Source: Gordionus sp. m RMFG-2023 (taxonomy: Eukaryota; Nematomorpha; Gordioida; Chordodea; Parachordodidae). From it: a DNA stretch of 64,000 nt. Shown piece after piece: positions 1 through 11,466 of the stretch (its first letter is position 1; every line of letters begins with the position of its first letter). The notes beneath the pieces are model-generated. The model ran no database searches. It had not been told where the DNA came from and saw only the letters and a list, made by a program, of their open reading frames with translations. A program made the position numbers and the translations under genes. The DNA lies in NCBI RefSeq assembly GCF_954871325.1, contig NC_088776.1:31172508-31236507 (forward strand), written 5' to 3'.

Positions 1-20
1 TATTTTATTTTTATTTTTTT

Positions 21-51
21 GGGGGTCGGGGGGGGGGGGGGGGGGGGGGGG
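21..51. repeat. Poly-G homopolymer tract
   Basis: A run of G interrupted only by TC near its start, directly after an AT-only stretch. Similar G or C homopolymers recur near 3418, 21762, 26566, 37405 and 40226, several of them just inside transposon ends, so this may be the worn end of an element lying mostly outside the window. Confidence 0.8.
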
Positions 52-160
52 TAGTTTTTAACTTGATTTATATTCTTTTAAAATTCAATAATTGATACTA
101 TTGATCTGTATATTAACAATTAATAAAAAACTATGAATTTTTTTCGTTTTAAATTTTAAG

Positions 161-1255
161 TAGTGCTGTAAACGTTACTACAAAAAAGAAACGCGTTACC
201 GTTACTCGTTATATCTGAAAAATGGAACGCGTTACCGTTACTCGTTTTACAAAAGGAACACGCGTTACCGACTTCTCAAAAAAGTAACGGGCTACTCGTT
301 ACTTAAAAAAATTAAATGTTATATATAATGCAAAAAAATATTTATTTATTTCGGACAATATATAATAAAATAAAACTATACAAAAAGAACATATAAGATA
401 AGATCTTTTTATAATAAAATTTTCATAAATAATTATAATATGAATAAAATTATACAAAAATAATATATTATAAGATAACATCTTTATGTAACAATTTTTT
501 ATTTATTTTTAACAATTGATTTTCAAAATTTTGATCAGATAAACATGAGCGCTTAGTACTGGCACAGAGGATGGGAGAGTGGTGTTATATTTAATAAACA
601 ACATTTCAATTCGGGGAATTTATTAAAAATATTTAAGGAAATATTTTTATTTTGAAAAAAGCTTGAAAGATCATCTTCACAGAGATCTTCATTCATTTCC
701 TCATCAAAAATTTTTTTATCATTATCTGAAAATATTCTAGTGTGTGTGTTGAATAAAGGAATCAAGCCTGTTCTTTCTTTATCAAATTGGGGCCAGGGAA
801 GGGTTAAATCTTCTTCATCTGAAGAAGTAAGTCCTATGGACCTAATATTCTTTTAAAATAAAATATAAATTAATTAATAATATCATTATATTTACTCTGA
901 ATTTTGATTGAATATTAATTTCGACTGATAATTTAACAACGAGAATTTAGAAAAAAAAGTTGGAAGTGGTTGATATGAATTAAAACTCGGCTTAAATTAT
1001 TAATATTAAGAATTAAAAAATAAATAAAAGTAATTTTATAATACAATAAAATATGTTTTACTTTTTATTGATATTTTTTAAGAAAAAATATCAAATAACG
1101 AGTAAAGTAACGTTTTGCGTTACCGTTACTCAAAAATAGAAACGCGTTACCGTTACTCATTACCTTTAGATGAAGGTAACAAATGGCGTTCCTTTTCATC
1201 AAAAAAGTAACGTCGTTAGTAACGGCGTTACTTTTGACGTTACTTCACAGCACTA
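161..1255. mobile_element. hAT element, 1.1 kb, non-autonomous, perfect 8-bp TSD
   Basis: The ends form a TIR: TAGTGCTGTAAACGTTAC on the left and the reverse complement TAGTGCTGTGAAGTAACG on the right. It is flanked by a perfect 8-bp duplication ATTTTAAG at 153-160 and 1256-1263, the TSD size of hAT transposons. Both ends carry clustered subterminal repeats of the form AACGCGTTACCGTTACTC, at about 170-300 on the left and 1095-1250 on the right, which in hAT elements are typical transposase-binding arrays. The interior keeps a piece of hAT transposase on the minus strand. The intact TSD suggests a fairly recent insertion, while the coding part shows an internally deleted copy that depended on another element for movement. 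Confidence 0.92.
553..850 (-). pseudogene. hAT transposase C-terminal fragment
   Basis: An open minus-strand frame of about 100 codons. It has an acidic linker and then FNKFPELK followed by a short tail. The same block in the hAT relic at 38950-39200 reads EYPDIK..KYNTTIPSSAPVERLFS, so this is the stretch just before the hATC dimerisation domain. Here the diagnostic PVERLFS segment is missing and the frame shifts shortly after the FPELK block. No start codon or upstream catalytic domain is present inside the 1.1-kb element, so no active protein is expected. The assignment rests on alignment by eye to the second copy in the window. Confidence 0.65.
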
Positions 1256-1263
1256 ATTTTAAG

Positions 1264-1915
1264 CCATCTTATTAATTATTTTACCATAATATATTAAAAT
1301 TTCACATGAAGTATAGAGGTTAACATATGATTAATTTCAGTAAGAATATAATAAATCATTTAAAATTTTGACAATATTATTAAAAATAAGATTTTCGATA
1401 GGTTAACAAATTTTAACTATTCTTTATTTAATAATTAGCAAACATCCAAGATTTCAATATATTTTCTTCTCATTCAATGATCAATCCCATGGAATGGCCC
1501 AAACAGCTTTTCAATTGCTTATTGATTATTAGAAAGAATTAGAGATTTAATTGTTTTTCTAGCCTAAATAGGCCTGAAAGGATGTAAATAAAATTTTGTT
1601 GTGAGATTAATAGTAGCTTATTATAAGATTCTTTTTATTAGTATCACTATAGCATCGTGGTTTGGTGAATATCTCGGTCATAGATTGCGGAATTATTTTA
1701 GGAGGATAGGGGTGCATTTTACAAGGGGGTTTGTCTACATCAAATTTTCTGCTATGTGGACGCTGTTGCCATGAATTCAGTCGTAGAAAAATTTTCTTAT
1801 TTTTAGGGTCCAAAAATTTAGTAAAACCGTCAATATCTGATTTTTTTCAATTTAATGTGTAGCTTCAAATTATTTTTTAATTGTTTATGATATTACATTG
1901 TTATTATATTTAAAA
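1264..1915. other. AT-rich intervening sequence
   Basis: No coding pattern, RNA gene or repeat end recognised. The short open frame in 1607-1813 (minus) has no domain features and is not called. Confidence 0.5.
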
Positions 1916-3322
1916 CAGGGATGTGAACCCTTCGACAAAAAAAATGAATCCAGGTCCGGGTTTAGGAATAAAATTTGAAAGGACCGGGTCCAGGGTTCGG
2001 GTTCAGGGAACATAAAAATAATGACTCAAAATAAGATTTTTTTTTAAAATTCATTAATTATTATACTTCAATATATACTTATTCATAATTTACAAATGAA
2101 AAATTTAAAAATGAAATAATTTATATTTTGTATATTTTATTCTCGCACAATCATAATATCTTCTAAAATATCGTCCTTGAGATTTCCACGTAAAGTAGAA
2201 TATAGATTTCAAAGATGAAAATTCACGTTCTACCCTTATAAAATAGATAGTTATCTTTATATAATTATTGTATTTGTGTAGCCGGCACAGCCATGAAGAA
2301 TCTAGATAAGATATATAATTCTGGATATATTGAAGAATTTTCTTCCCAGAATTTTAAAATATTTATATCCTTATTTATTCTACTAACTTCTAAGAACTTT
2401 ACTATTAAATATGTAATAGACATTTTTTGATCCTCCTTTATCTGATGATAATTTGATTTTTTTTTCTCTTTCTAAAGTAAAATTTCAAGATCATCAATGT
2501 TGTTATCATTATTACTATTATCACTACAACTGGTAGGTATTGTCGTAGCCTCGAATATATTGTAAATAATGGAGTTTTGCGTATGCCATAAATCCTTAAG
2601 ATAGTCTTTAGCCATTTGTTGTTGCTCAATACTAAATAAAACTTGATATCGAGGGTCTTAATATATAGAAGCGTATAAACACTATTTTGCAAATATTGTT
2701 GCTCTCGAATTTTTATGTTTTTTAATATTTCGTATAAAAAGGACTGTAAATTTTTCTAAATCTAATTAACATCTAATCCATATTCTTTAAAATCAAATAA
2801 ACATAATTGTTTTGATTGTAATTTTAATATTGTTATTTTTAAAGAAACTAATACACTAGTAAGGTTCTTTATTTGGCACCAATCATCTTCCGACAAAATT
2901 ACTCACATGCTCCTATAATAAAATCCTTACAGAAATCTTTCAAACTTAATAATCGTTCTAGCATCATACACCAACGTGTTGTGCATTATCATTTAAATTA
3001 AAATATTATTACCTGTACTACAAAATAATTCACTTTCAAAATAATCAACATTTCTATAACATAGCATATTAATAAATTTACATAATAAAATATTATTACA
3101 CAGGAAAATAATTTATGATATCAATCTCTAAATAAAATGGAAATCCCGGAAGAAAATTGAAAGAAAAACGCGAAGATAAAATAAATGATTCCACAAAAAA
3201 AGTCAATAAAATTTGATTTTATGACACCTAGAACCCTTGGACCCTCCACTTTTAAAAAGGGTCCGGGTTCGGGTTCAGCCAAAATACGACACGAGGGTTC
3301 AGGGTCCGGGTTCACATCCATG
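1916..3322. mobile_element. hAT element with CAGGGATGTGAACCC ends, perfect TSD
   Basis: Left end CAGGGATGTGAACCC and right end, reverse complemented, CATGGATGTGAACCCGGACC. The flanks are a perfect 8-bp duplication ATTTAAAA (1908-1915 and 3323-3330). Next to each end are repeats of the GGTCCGGGTTCGGGTTC type, GC-rich islands in otherwise AT-rich DNA. The interior carries decayed hAT transposase on the minus strand. A relative with almost the same right end lies at 14418-14879. Confidence 0.92.
2125..2360 (-). pseudogene. hAT transposase dimerisation-domain relic
   Basis: On the minus strand the segment reads as YPELYILSRFFMAVPATQIQ and, after a frame change, as EREFSSLKSI. This matches the hATC pattern YP.L..LAR..L.VPATSV.SEREFS..G of hAT transposases. 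Frame changes and stops separate the pieces, so it is a pseudogene. Weaker coding traces may continue toward 2700 and 3000 but cannot be assigned to the catalytic domain by eye. Confidence 0.65.
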
Positions 3323-3474
3323 ATTTAAAACATGTTCATCTAAATTGAATGATTATAACCTATTGTTTAAAAAAAAAGAAAAAATTGAGAATTTTAGGAA
3401 CAAAGTAAATATTACATCCCCCCCCCCTTCCCTCTTTAAAATAATTAAATATATAATGCTTTTGGTTTAAATAT

Positions 3475-3900
3475 ATTATTAATGATTTATCAAATATTTA
3501 TTAAGAATTTTTGCATTTGACTAAGTGCTAGACCCAACATAAAATTTTGCATATTTATTAATTAATCCTATAGGTATATTTAAAAAAAATTTAGAGAAAA
3601 AAAATGGCGATTTAATTTTAATCATTTCTGGTTTCCTATTTCCAGGTTTTTGACATCTAAATTTTTTTAACAATAATCAACATTATATTCAAAGATATCT
3701 AAAATTGATGAGGGTGAATTTTGTCCAAAATGCCCCTTTTTGGCCTTTAGAGGCTATCTCAGCTGCTGTTCAGAGTTAAAGGATAGAATTTTTTTTCTCT
3801 TAGTTATAATATATGCAAACTAGTAAAAATTTTAGAAAAATCTGAGGGGGTCAGGTAGAAGCTCATGTTGATTTGTCATGGAATCATCATATTTATAATG
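3475..3900. repeat. Dispersed repeat M, copy 1
   Basis: Shares many blocks in the same order with 59985-60210: AATGATTTATCAAATATTTA, then TTTATTAATTAATCCTATAG, then GAGAAAAAAAATGGCGAT, then CTCATGTTGATTT. No coding potential or terminal structure was found. Copy 2 sits just downstream of a LINE 3' portion, so this may be part of an untranslated retrotransposon segment, but that link is only positional. Confidence 0.6.
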
Positions 3901-6900
3901 ATAGATATGTGGTAATTTATTATAACAAACTAGGAAGAATTAAGTTTTTTGTGAGTGATTATATTAATGGTTCAAATCAATAATCAATATTTTATAAACA
4001 ATTTTTAAAGCTGGTTGTATGTGTTTTGGCAAATTATTTGAGAACATATTTTTTTTTCTAAGAAAATTTTTGTCCTATAAGTTTGGCAGTTTGAAAATCT
4101 TTTTCCAAAATTTTAAGCAAGATTTCAGCATTAAAGATTTAGAATACATAAAAATCACAACTTATATTAAAAAAAATTAGGTAAAATTTGATCAAAAATT
4201 CTTCTTAAAGATTTTTTAAAATGTTTTCAGATAAAAAAAAACTTAGAATATATTTTTATTTGAAGAGCATTTCAAATCTGGCCTGAAATAATAAAACATA
4301 AGATAAATATTAATTTAATCAATTAATTTATATAAAAAAATATCGAGATGCACCAAAATCCCCTTTGCTAATAACAATACCAAAAATAAATTTTCAAATG
4401 TTCTATTTATTAGTATAAAAGAAAATATTATAATTTTTATTAATAATTTATGAAATTTATAAAAGTAAAAAAAGATATAGAAAAAAAAATAACAAATCTT
4501 TTTTCTTTCTTACCAGTTTAGAAATTTGTAGATCTTTTTTTTTATAAATCTGAAGCTTAATTTAGGCAAATAATATTTTTAATTTAAAATGATTATTTTT
4601 TAATACTGGCCACTAGTACCAGTTAAAACTGAAAGCATCCAAAAATACCAATAATGGCCTCTACTGCTAAAATAGAGCATCACATACATTTTTAAGTAAC
4701 AATAAAATATGTAATTAATAGTGCCACTTTTTTAAAAAAGTAATTATAGCTAAATTATGCACTATTTAATTACTATATTACATTCATTTATTGTTTATAT
4801 TGTGTATTTAAATGGAAATCATTTGACTCTTTAAGATGAATATAATTCATTATAACTTCTTTCGCATTTATTTAAAACTAAAAATCAACATTTCATCTTA
4901 TTTGTAATCATGAATAAGATTTAAAATTTATATTATTTTATTAAGGGAAGCAAAACAAAGAGCATTAAAAAAAAATAAGAAAATTTTTAATATTTCTAAC
5001 TTAGATCTTCATATAAATAATATTGATAATATATTTAATATTTAGATATCATCAGACCTTACTATGCTTAAAGAGTTTTCTCTTTTAAAACCCTTTTCAT
5101 ATAATATAATATCTCTATCCCATGCAATCTTCTGCCAAAACACTATTTTTATGAAGAATGTTTTGAGGGATAAAAATGTTCCTATAGATAAAAATTTTGA
5201 GAAATACCTACTCAATTATAACAAAAATATAATTGAGACTGCAATATTTTAGATATTTTTTTAAAAAAGGGTAGCTATCTCATGCCTTATTTTGATTTTG
5301 GAAAAAATAACTATAGCATGTTATTATTTGTAATAATATCAATATTGATAATGACTTATAAAGTGACAATGTATCTTTTAAAAAATAGATTTTCATAAAA
5401 ATAATTAAATCCTATCTTATCTCTTGAAATCTGTTATATTTTTGAATAACTCAACCCTGCAAAAAGGGATTCTTTTTACTTTAATTGATAAATAAAATTG
5501 ACAATCAAATTATAAAGTAAAAATTATATAAATATCGTGAAATAAAAACTTTACTTAAGATACAAATTATTGATAATGTTACTTAAAGCAAATTTATTTA
5601 CATAATGATTTTTAATCTCTTGCTGATAAAATTTTAAAATTATATAAAATAAATAATACCGTGTGCAATGTATTATACAAAAGAAAATATAGATGTTAAC
5701 CGTCACATATCAGATTAGGGTATTTTAAGACATTTACATGTCACATGTCTGAAAGAAAATTTGCTATAATCGGTAGGGAGGGGGGGGGATTCACCTTCAT
5801 GAAGTTAATGTCCCTGACTTAATGTATTTTAATATAATTAATTATATACATGCATTCGATAATCAAAATAATATTAACACAAATGTTAAAACGAATATAT
5901 ATTGAATTCTATACAAACTTAGAAGCAAGAGAAGCATTGCTTCCCTTGTAAATTTTCTTATCTTTTTAAGGAATGGGGAAGCAAATAATAAAATGCTTAT
6001 TTTTTAATAAATAAAAGTATAAAAATTTTTTAAAATATTTTCTTCTAATAATTGCAATTGTATTGTTGAAAATTTATTAAAAAATACACTTCGGTCAAGA
6101 AAATGAAGAGATTAATTAAAGAGGAAGACCAGAACCAATTTAACAAAACTTGAAAAAATAAATCAAATCTGTATTCATAATTTTTCGATCGATAAATATA
6201 AAAAATATCAGTAGCTCATTGGATGTGAATTTTCTAATTTCTCTATATGGGATGCCTATTATTTTCAAAAGAAAAATATGTTTGGAACGTTAAAGAATTT
6301 TCAGATATGAATAACTTTTCGAAGGCAGTTACATGGCATGAAGATCAACGGCTCATTTGCAGTCGCTAATTCATTTACTAAGAACATTTTGTAAAAATTG
6401 ATTTGAAAACATATTAGATATGATGTGCAAAATATCAATCGAAATTAGATTCATAAACAAAGATAAATTCCGATTATTAATAAATCATAATTTTTTTATA
6501 TGGTTTGACTAATAAATATAAAAATGTATATAATTTATTCCCTAATACTAAACTTGACGCTTAGTCACTGATATTATCTGTAATAGGTTTTGTTTTATTT
6601 TGATATGTTTGGACCATATAATATAATAATAATTTATAAATAAATTATATACCTTTTTCCTTATAATATGATATCATATAAATTTCCACCATTTTGTTTT
6701 TGCTAAAAACGAAAGGAATAAAATTATAAAAATAAAATGATTACACCACAAATATAATAATATTTATATAAAATAAGCCCTTTTTTTGTAAGATTGCTCT
6801 TTAATGGGCAAATAATTTAAAAATTGTGTGCTAATTTTTTCACCCATAATTTCTTTTATGGCATCTTGAATTTATAAATGTATACGGTAGACCCGCTTGG

Positions 6901-7539
6901 GTTGAATAATTTAAAATAATTATTTATATAATTTAGAATATAAGAAATAATCATTCATATAATTTAATTTTTGGAATCTGTTGAGCATTGATTAACACGA
7001 CAAATATCCTTCACAAGTAAATAATTACAAAATGGTAATATATAAAATACATACAAACATCCGATTTTGTGCTATTCTTTAAAACTAGTCTGTCTTCATG
7101 AAAATCTTCAAACAATCAATTCAATAATTATTTTTATTGATTATACTACTATTTCTAAAATTTGAATTTGTGCTATTCTTTAAAAAAGGCCATGCCTTCA
7201 TGTAGAAAATCCTCAAGCAATATATTCAATAATTTTTCTTATTGATTATACTACTAGCAGTGCACATACATAATATAGATTAGAAAATAATTTTAAAAAA
7301 GTATGCTATTAACAAAATTCATTAAATATAAAATTATATAAAAAATTTAATAAATTCTGCAATTATAATGTTATTTCAATTTTATTTGGTAGTTTGCTGA
7401 TTCATCAAGAATTTTATTGGTCATAGTAACTTATATCTATGAAGGATAACCCATTAAGCAGAAATTCAGATGTACTATCTCATAAATGGTTTTCAACATT
7501 CTTAAGTTGAAAAGGTTCTCTAATTTATATAATAGCATC
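3901..7539. other. Long AT-rich stretch without recognisable gene
   Basis: Both strands are broken by frequent stops in all frames. The frames at 5064-5252 and elsewhere are short, hydrophobic or low in complexity, and show no domain. A 30-bp-scale near-duplicate lies at about 7065-7160 and 7168-7255 (GTGCTATTCTTTAAAA ... CTTCATG ... TTATTGATTATACTACTA), a local tandem duplication of roughly 100 bp. A G-rich patch at 5775-5788 may be a worn element end. Confidence 0.5.
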
Positions 7540-7547
7540 CCTAGGGG

Positions 7548-8599
7548 TAGTGTTTGCAACGGTCCAGTCCGGTCTTTCTTTTCTAAAATGGGACCGGACC
7601 GATAAGTCAAATGAGACCGGACCGTGGGACCGTCGGTCCGGTCCAGGCGGTCCGGTCCCATCTAAAAAAAAATTTCTATAAAGCTACAAAAGTTTTATTC
7701 TGCATTTAAATTTATTAAAAATGAATAATTAAACTCCCTATTAATATTTCAATTATATCATTATATTATACACAAAGGCCTAATCAAAAGAATATTAAAA
7801 TACAAATTTATTTAATATAAATTATATCAATATTAATATGATTTACATATTTAATTAATTTTTTTGATATTAATATTTGGTTATAAAATAAATTGTATAT
7901 AAATAATTTAATTATTTTCTAAAAAATCAAAAATGATTCCATTTTTTATCCATGATTCAAGTGCCATCATAGATTGAACCATCTTTGGATTCATTCTATT
8001 GCGTTTTTTAGTTATTTTATCATTAGCTTTAGAAAATATCCTTTCACATGTTACTGATGTAGCCTGCTGGGGGAGATAGTCCATTGCTATTTTTGATAGA
8101 ACTGGAAATCGATATTGATTCCCTTCCCACAAATCTAGTATATTGGAATTAACAGGACATAAAATATCAGATAAATAACATTGAATTTCAGTTATATCCT
8201 CTATCTGAGCTATCTCCTCTGATGACCCAGTTCCCATGAGCCTATCCCTGGCTATTCTCTCCCTCAGGGATATTTCCTTAAATAATAATTATCAATAAAT
8301 AAATAAATATTTTTATATACTTTTATAAAAAGTAAACTATGAATATTGAATTTAATGAAACGGAAGAATATAAAAAGTAAACGATGAATTAGATATTATA
8401 AAGTGTTAGGCATTAAATAATCATATTTTATATGTTCATGTACATACACATTAACTATAAAGCAATTTATAGTAAACTTTTATATTCTTAAATCGGTCTT
8501 CAGTCGGACCGAACAGGACCGTGGGACTGTGTTGTTGGACGGGACCGTCCCTAGGACCGATAAGTCTGATAAGACCGGACCGGACCTTTGCAAACACTA
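7548..8599. mobile_element. hAT element with GGTCCGGTCC ends, perfect TSD
   Basis: Ends are TAGTGTTTGCAACGGTCC (left) and, reverse complemented, TAGTGTTTGCAAAGGTCC (right). A perfect 8-bp duplication CCTAGGGG flanks it (7540-7547 and 8600-8607). Subterminal arrays of GGACCGGACC and GGTCCGGTCC occupy 7557-7660 and 8500-8590. A single transposase fragment lies in the middle on the minus strand. The element itself landed in GC-rich repeat sequence, CCCTAGGGG followed by GTGGCTCGAGCCCC, which resembles the end of the G family described at 23656. Confidence 0.93.
7908..8277 (-). pseudogene. hAT transposase C-terminal domain (hATC)
   Basis: An uninterrupted minus-strand frame of about 120 codons that covers only the C-terminal dimerisation region of a hAT transposase. 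It contains the order W..N..RFPVLS..A.DYLPQQATSV, then CERIFSKANDKITKKRNRM, then MMALESWI, the standard hATC layout in which the conserved S/C-ER-FS motif follows a Pro-rich turn. It ends at a natural stop (FLENN). An internal ATG gives 109 residues, but a complete hAT transposase is roughly 600-700 residues, so the catalytic RNase-H fold and the zinc finger are absent from this 1.05-kb copy. The frame stayed open, which fits a young internally deleted derivative. Confidence 0.85.
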
Positions 8600-8607
8600 C
8601 CTAGGGG

Positions 8608-10454
8608 GAGTCAGTGGCTCGAGCCCCAAAATTTGAATAACTATAGACATTCTAGACCTGAGCTAGTGTCATAATCAAAATAATATGTTTTGTTGCATAT
8701 TTACTTAAACTGGCGCATATCAGATTTATATTTTATGAAAATTTGCGAAGAGGTCCGATTTATATATTTAAAATGTAATTAACAACCCGTTCAAGATATT
8801 GCAAAAATTGAATAACCAGTTCGGGCAAACCAATTCCAGCCCAGCGCTGTAAAATATATTGTAAAGCAAATTAAACTTAATATCTAATAGCAAATAAAAA
8901 TACAAAAATAAAATCAAATCGCATGTCTACAAATGCACATCTAGGAGACCCATATTCGAATTGGATAAATATTATTCACGCACTCAGGTGGTATGAATTA
9001 GAATTGCTTTGTTTTTCTAATTTTTTAGAAATCTTATGTTTTAAATATATTATTTATTTATTATAATAAATAATTCAAAAATATTTTATAACTACCTTAA
9101 TTTTTTTCCTAATCAAACTCAGACCCACACCTGCGAAAAAAAGTAAGATCGATCAGACAAGCAAATTAAAAAAAAATCTCGGATCAGATTACTTAAAAAA
9201 ACAATGATGCAGGGTCTAGTAGAAGATGATAAAAAAATATAGCCCACAATTTTTTTACTTTCGATGGGCCGGAATTCAAAAAATTTAAATTAGGCCTGAT
9301 TTTTTGAAAGATGTGGAACATAATTGTATTACTGATTTATAAATTGTAAATTTTAAGGCTTCAAATTGCGCACTATATTATATTACTATAAATTCTGGCA
9401 TCAAATTAAAATTTTATTTGGTCAGGGCTTGAAACATTACAAGTTATTATTTATTTTACACGACCAATAAATTATAAACATAAGATAATGTAATTCAACA
9501 TTTAAATTTTGATAATGTAATTCAAAATTTAAATTTCGATAATTTTCATAGATTCTCTTATTTATTTTGAACATACTAATCTGGGACAGCATTTAGGATA
9601 AGGAAGCTTCGCTTTGGTCACAACTCTTCAACCTTTTATTTTAGGGATGAGACCACAACTATATTAAAATTAAATAAATGATATTATTTAGCCCTTGAGT
9701 AGTAAGGTGGAAATAAATAAGCGAGTGGTTGGGTGGAACATAGTTCACCTCTATCAAACTAAATCCCTAAAATTTTTATATTAATAATTTGATCTTAAAT
9801 TAATTATAAATAATAAAAAATAATTAAGAATTAAGAATTTTTGTAATGAGAGTGTCAAAAAAAGAATTGCCTCAAAATTAAAAACCCTTTTCTACATTTT
9901 TACTTTAAAAACATTTAAAACATGCACTAATGATCAAATATTTGGGGTAAGATTATGATTTATGAGCCATAATTACCATATAGTTTCTTCATAATCTTTT
10001 TTTAGTAAAAATTTTACTATTTTGAATTTTGCATATATATTTGGGTACCATAATAATATAATAAAAATTGACTGATTGCGCCGACTAGCCACGATTATAC
10101 TAACCTCCATGGTGGTAATATTACTAATTTGATCTTAACATATATTTAAGCATTATATATCAATCTGAAACTTTCCCAGATATTAAAATATATATTTAAC
10201 TTTCATATAATGTTCATCATGTTTAACTTTTAATTTTTTAATACAACCTAATAATATTAAGTGAAAATATTATAATTTTTACGTCAAAAACATGTCATAA
10301 CGGATAAAAATTTAAATAGCTAAATATTATAAATTATTCTCATCCCCAATTATGGATATTATAGATTTCTATTTTAGAACTAAATTTTAATCTTTACTGG
10401 TTTTAAAATAAAATACTTTGAACCGACAAGCCCCTTGCGCCGACTAGCCCTGGT
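8608..10454. other. AT-rich stretch with fragments of element ends
   Basis: No gene recognised. At 8611-8640 a G-family-like end (CAGTGG then GGCTCGAGCCCC) is visible. At 8800-8850 the reverse complement starts CAGCGCTGGGCTGGAATTGG, which looks like another transposon end. A 15-bp direct repeat TTGCGCCGACTAGCC occurs at 10076-10090 and 10435-10449. Near-copies AATGTAATTCAACATTTAAA and AATGTAATTCAAAATTTAAA lie next to each other around 9488-9537. Confidence 0.5.
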
Positions 10455-11466
10455 CTTCCCTACTATCTGTTGATGTCGAAATAATTGTGATGAAATGTTT
10501 TAACGAATTTAGTTCATCAACTAAAAGAGTTAATGAATTAAAAGAGTTGGCCCGGCTGTCCAAGCCTGTCGGTGACCGGGATGACATCTCTAAGCTCCGA
10601 AATTTATCTATACCTATCAGGTGGTTGTCATTAATACCTGCCATCGATAGAATTTTAAAATTTTACAAACTATAAAAAAATACTTCTTAAATAAATATTT
10701 TAAATGCTGAAAATTTTTCGAGTATGAAATGGCAGAAGCATATTTGGGATTCGTTTCACATGTAGGAAATCTACTTCATGCAGTTAATATTCAGTTGCAA
10801 TCAGAATATTCTTTATTAAAAAAGATTCACAAAATCATGGTACAGCTCTGTTCATCTCTACAGTTAAAAACTGATAATAAATTTTATGGCGCTATTGCTA
10901 AAAATATTATATTAAAATGTTCAAATAATACTCTAGTTAATACATTTTTAAATGAAGCTGATATTTTTATTAAGACAATTTTAGAATATTTACATTCAAA
11001 ATTTGATTTTAATATTACAAATGTATAAATATTATGACCTTGGAACAGAAACCATTAATTGATGGTTTTTATAATCTAATAAATATATTAAAAATACCGA
11101 AAGACATTGATTTCTTGGTTGAGGAGATTGTAATTCTCTCTATTTTTTATGATTCGCCAAAATACTTAGTTAGATGGTTTAAAAACAAAGGATAAATGGG
11201 TAGAATTTTTTCGTAATAACGATAAATCCCCATGCTTGGAAAAAATATGCGAGTATGTCTTATCCTTACCTCATTCTAATGCCTCATCCGAGCGCATTTT
11301 TAGCCTGATGAGGATTGCCTGGAAAAAGGAGAGAAATCGGATTGCTTTAATAACATTAGAGGCCGAGCAAATATGTAATATATCATGCCAGGAATTTTAT
11401 AAATATCTCAATAACGACGGTAAACATTTAGTTCTATTATTTAAATTTCAAATAAAATATAATTAA
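10455..11466 (+). pseudogene. hAT transposase remnant, plus-strand copy
   Basis: Three plus-strand open segments lie in the order of one hAT transposase. About 10487-10675 includes STKRVNELKEL and, after a GC-richer interval, IRWLSLIPAIDRILKFYK. The next, 10729-11028, reads AEAYLGFVSHVGNLLHAVN and so on. The last, 11236-11466, is the hATC end with EYVLSLPHSNASSERIFSLM. The pieces are separated by stops and frame changes, so it is dead. The interval 10540-10610 is GC-richer than its surroundings and does not match the second copy, so it may be an insertion. The 5' half of the transposase and the left terminal repeat were not found. Confidence 0.8.
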
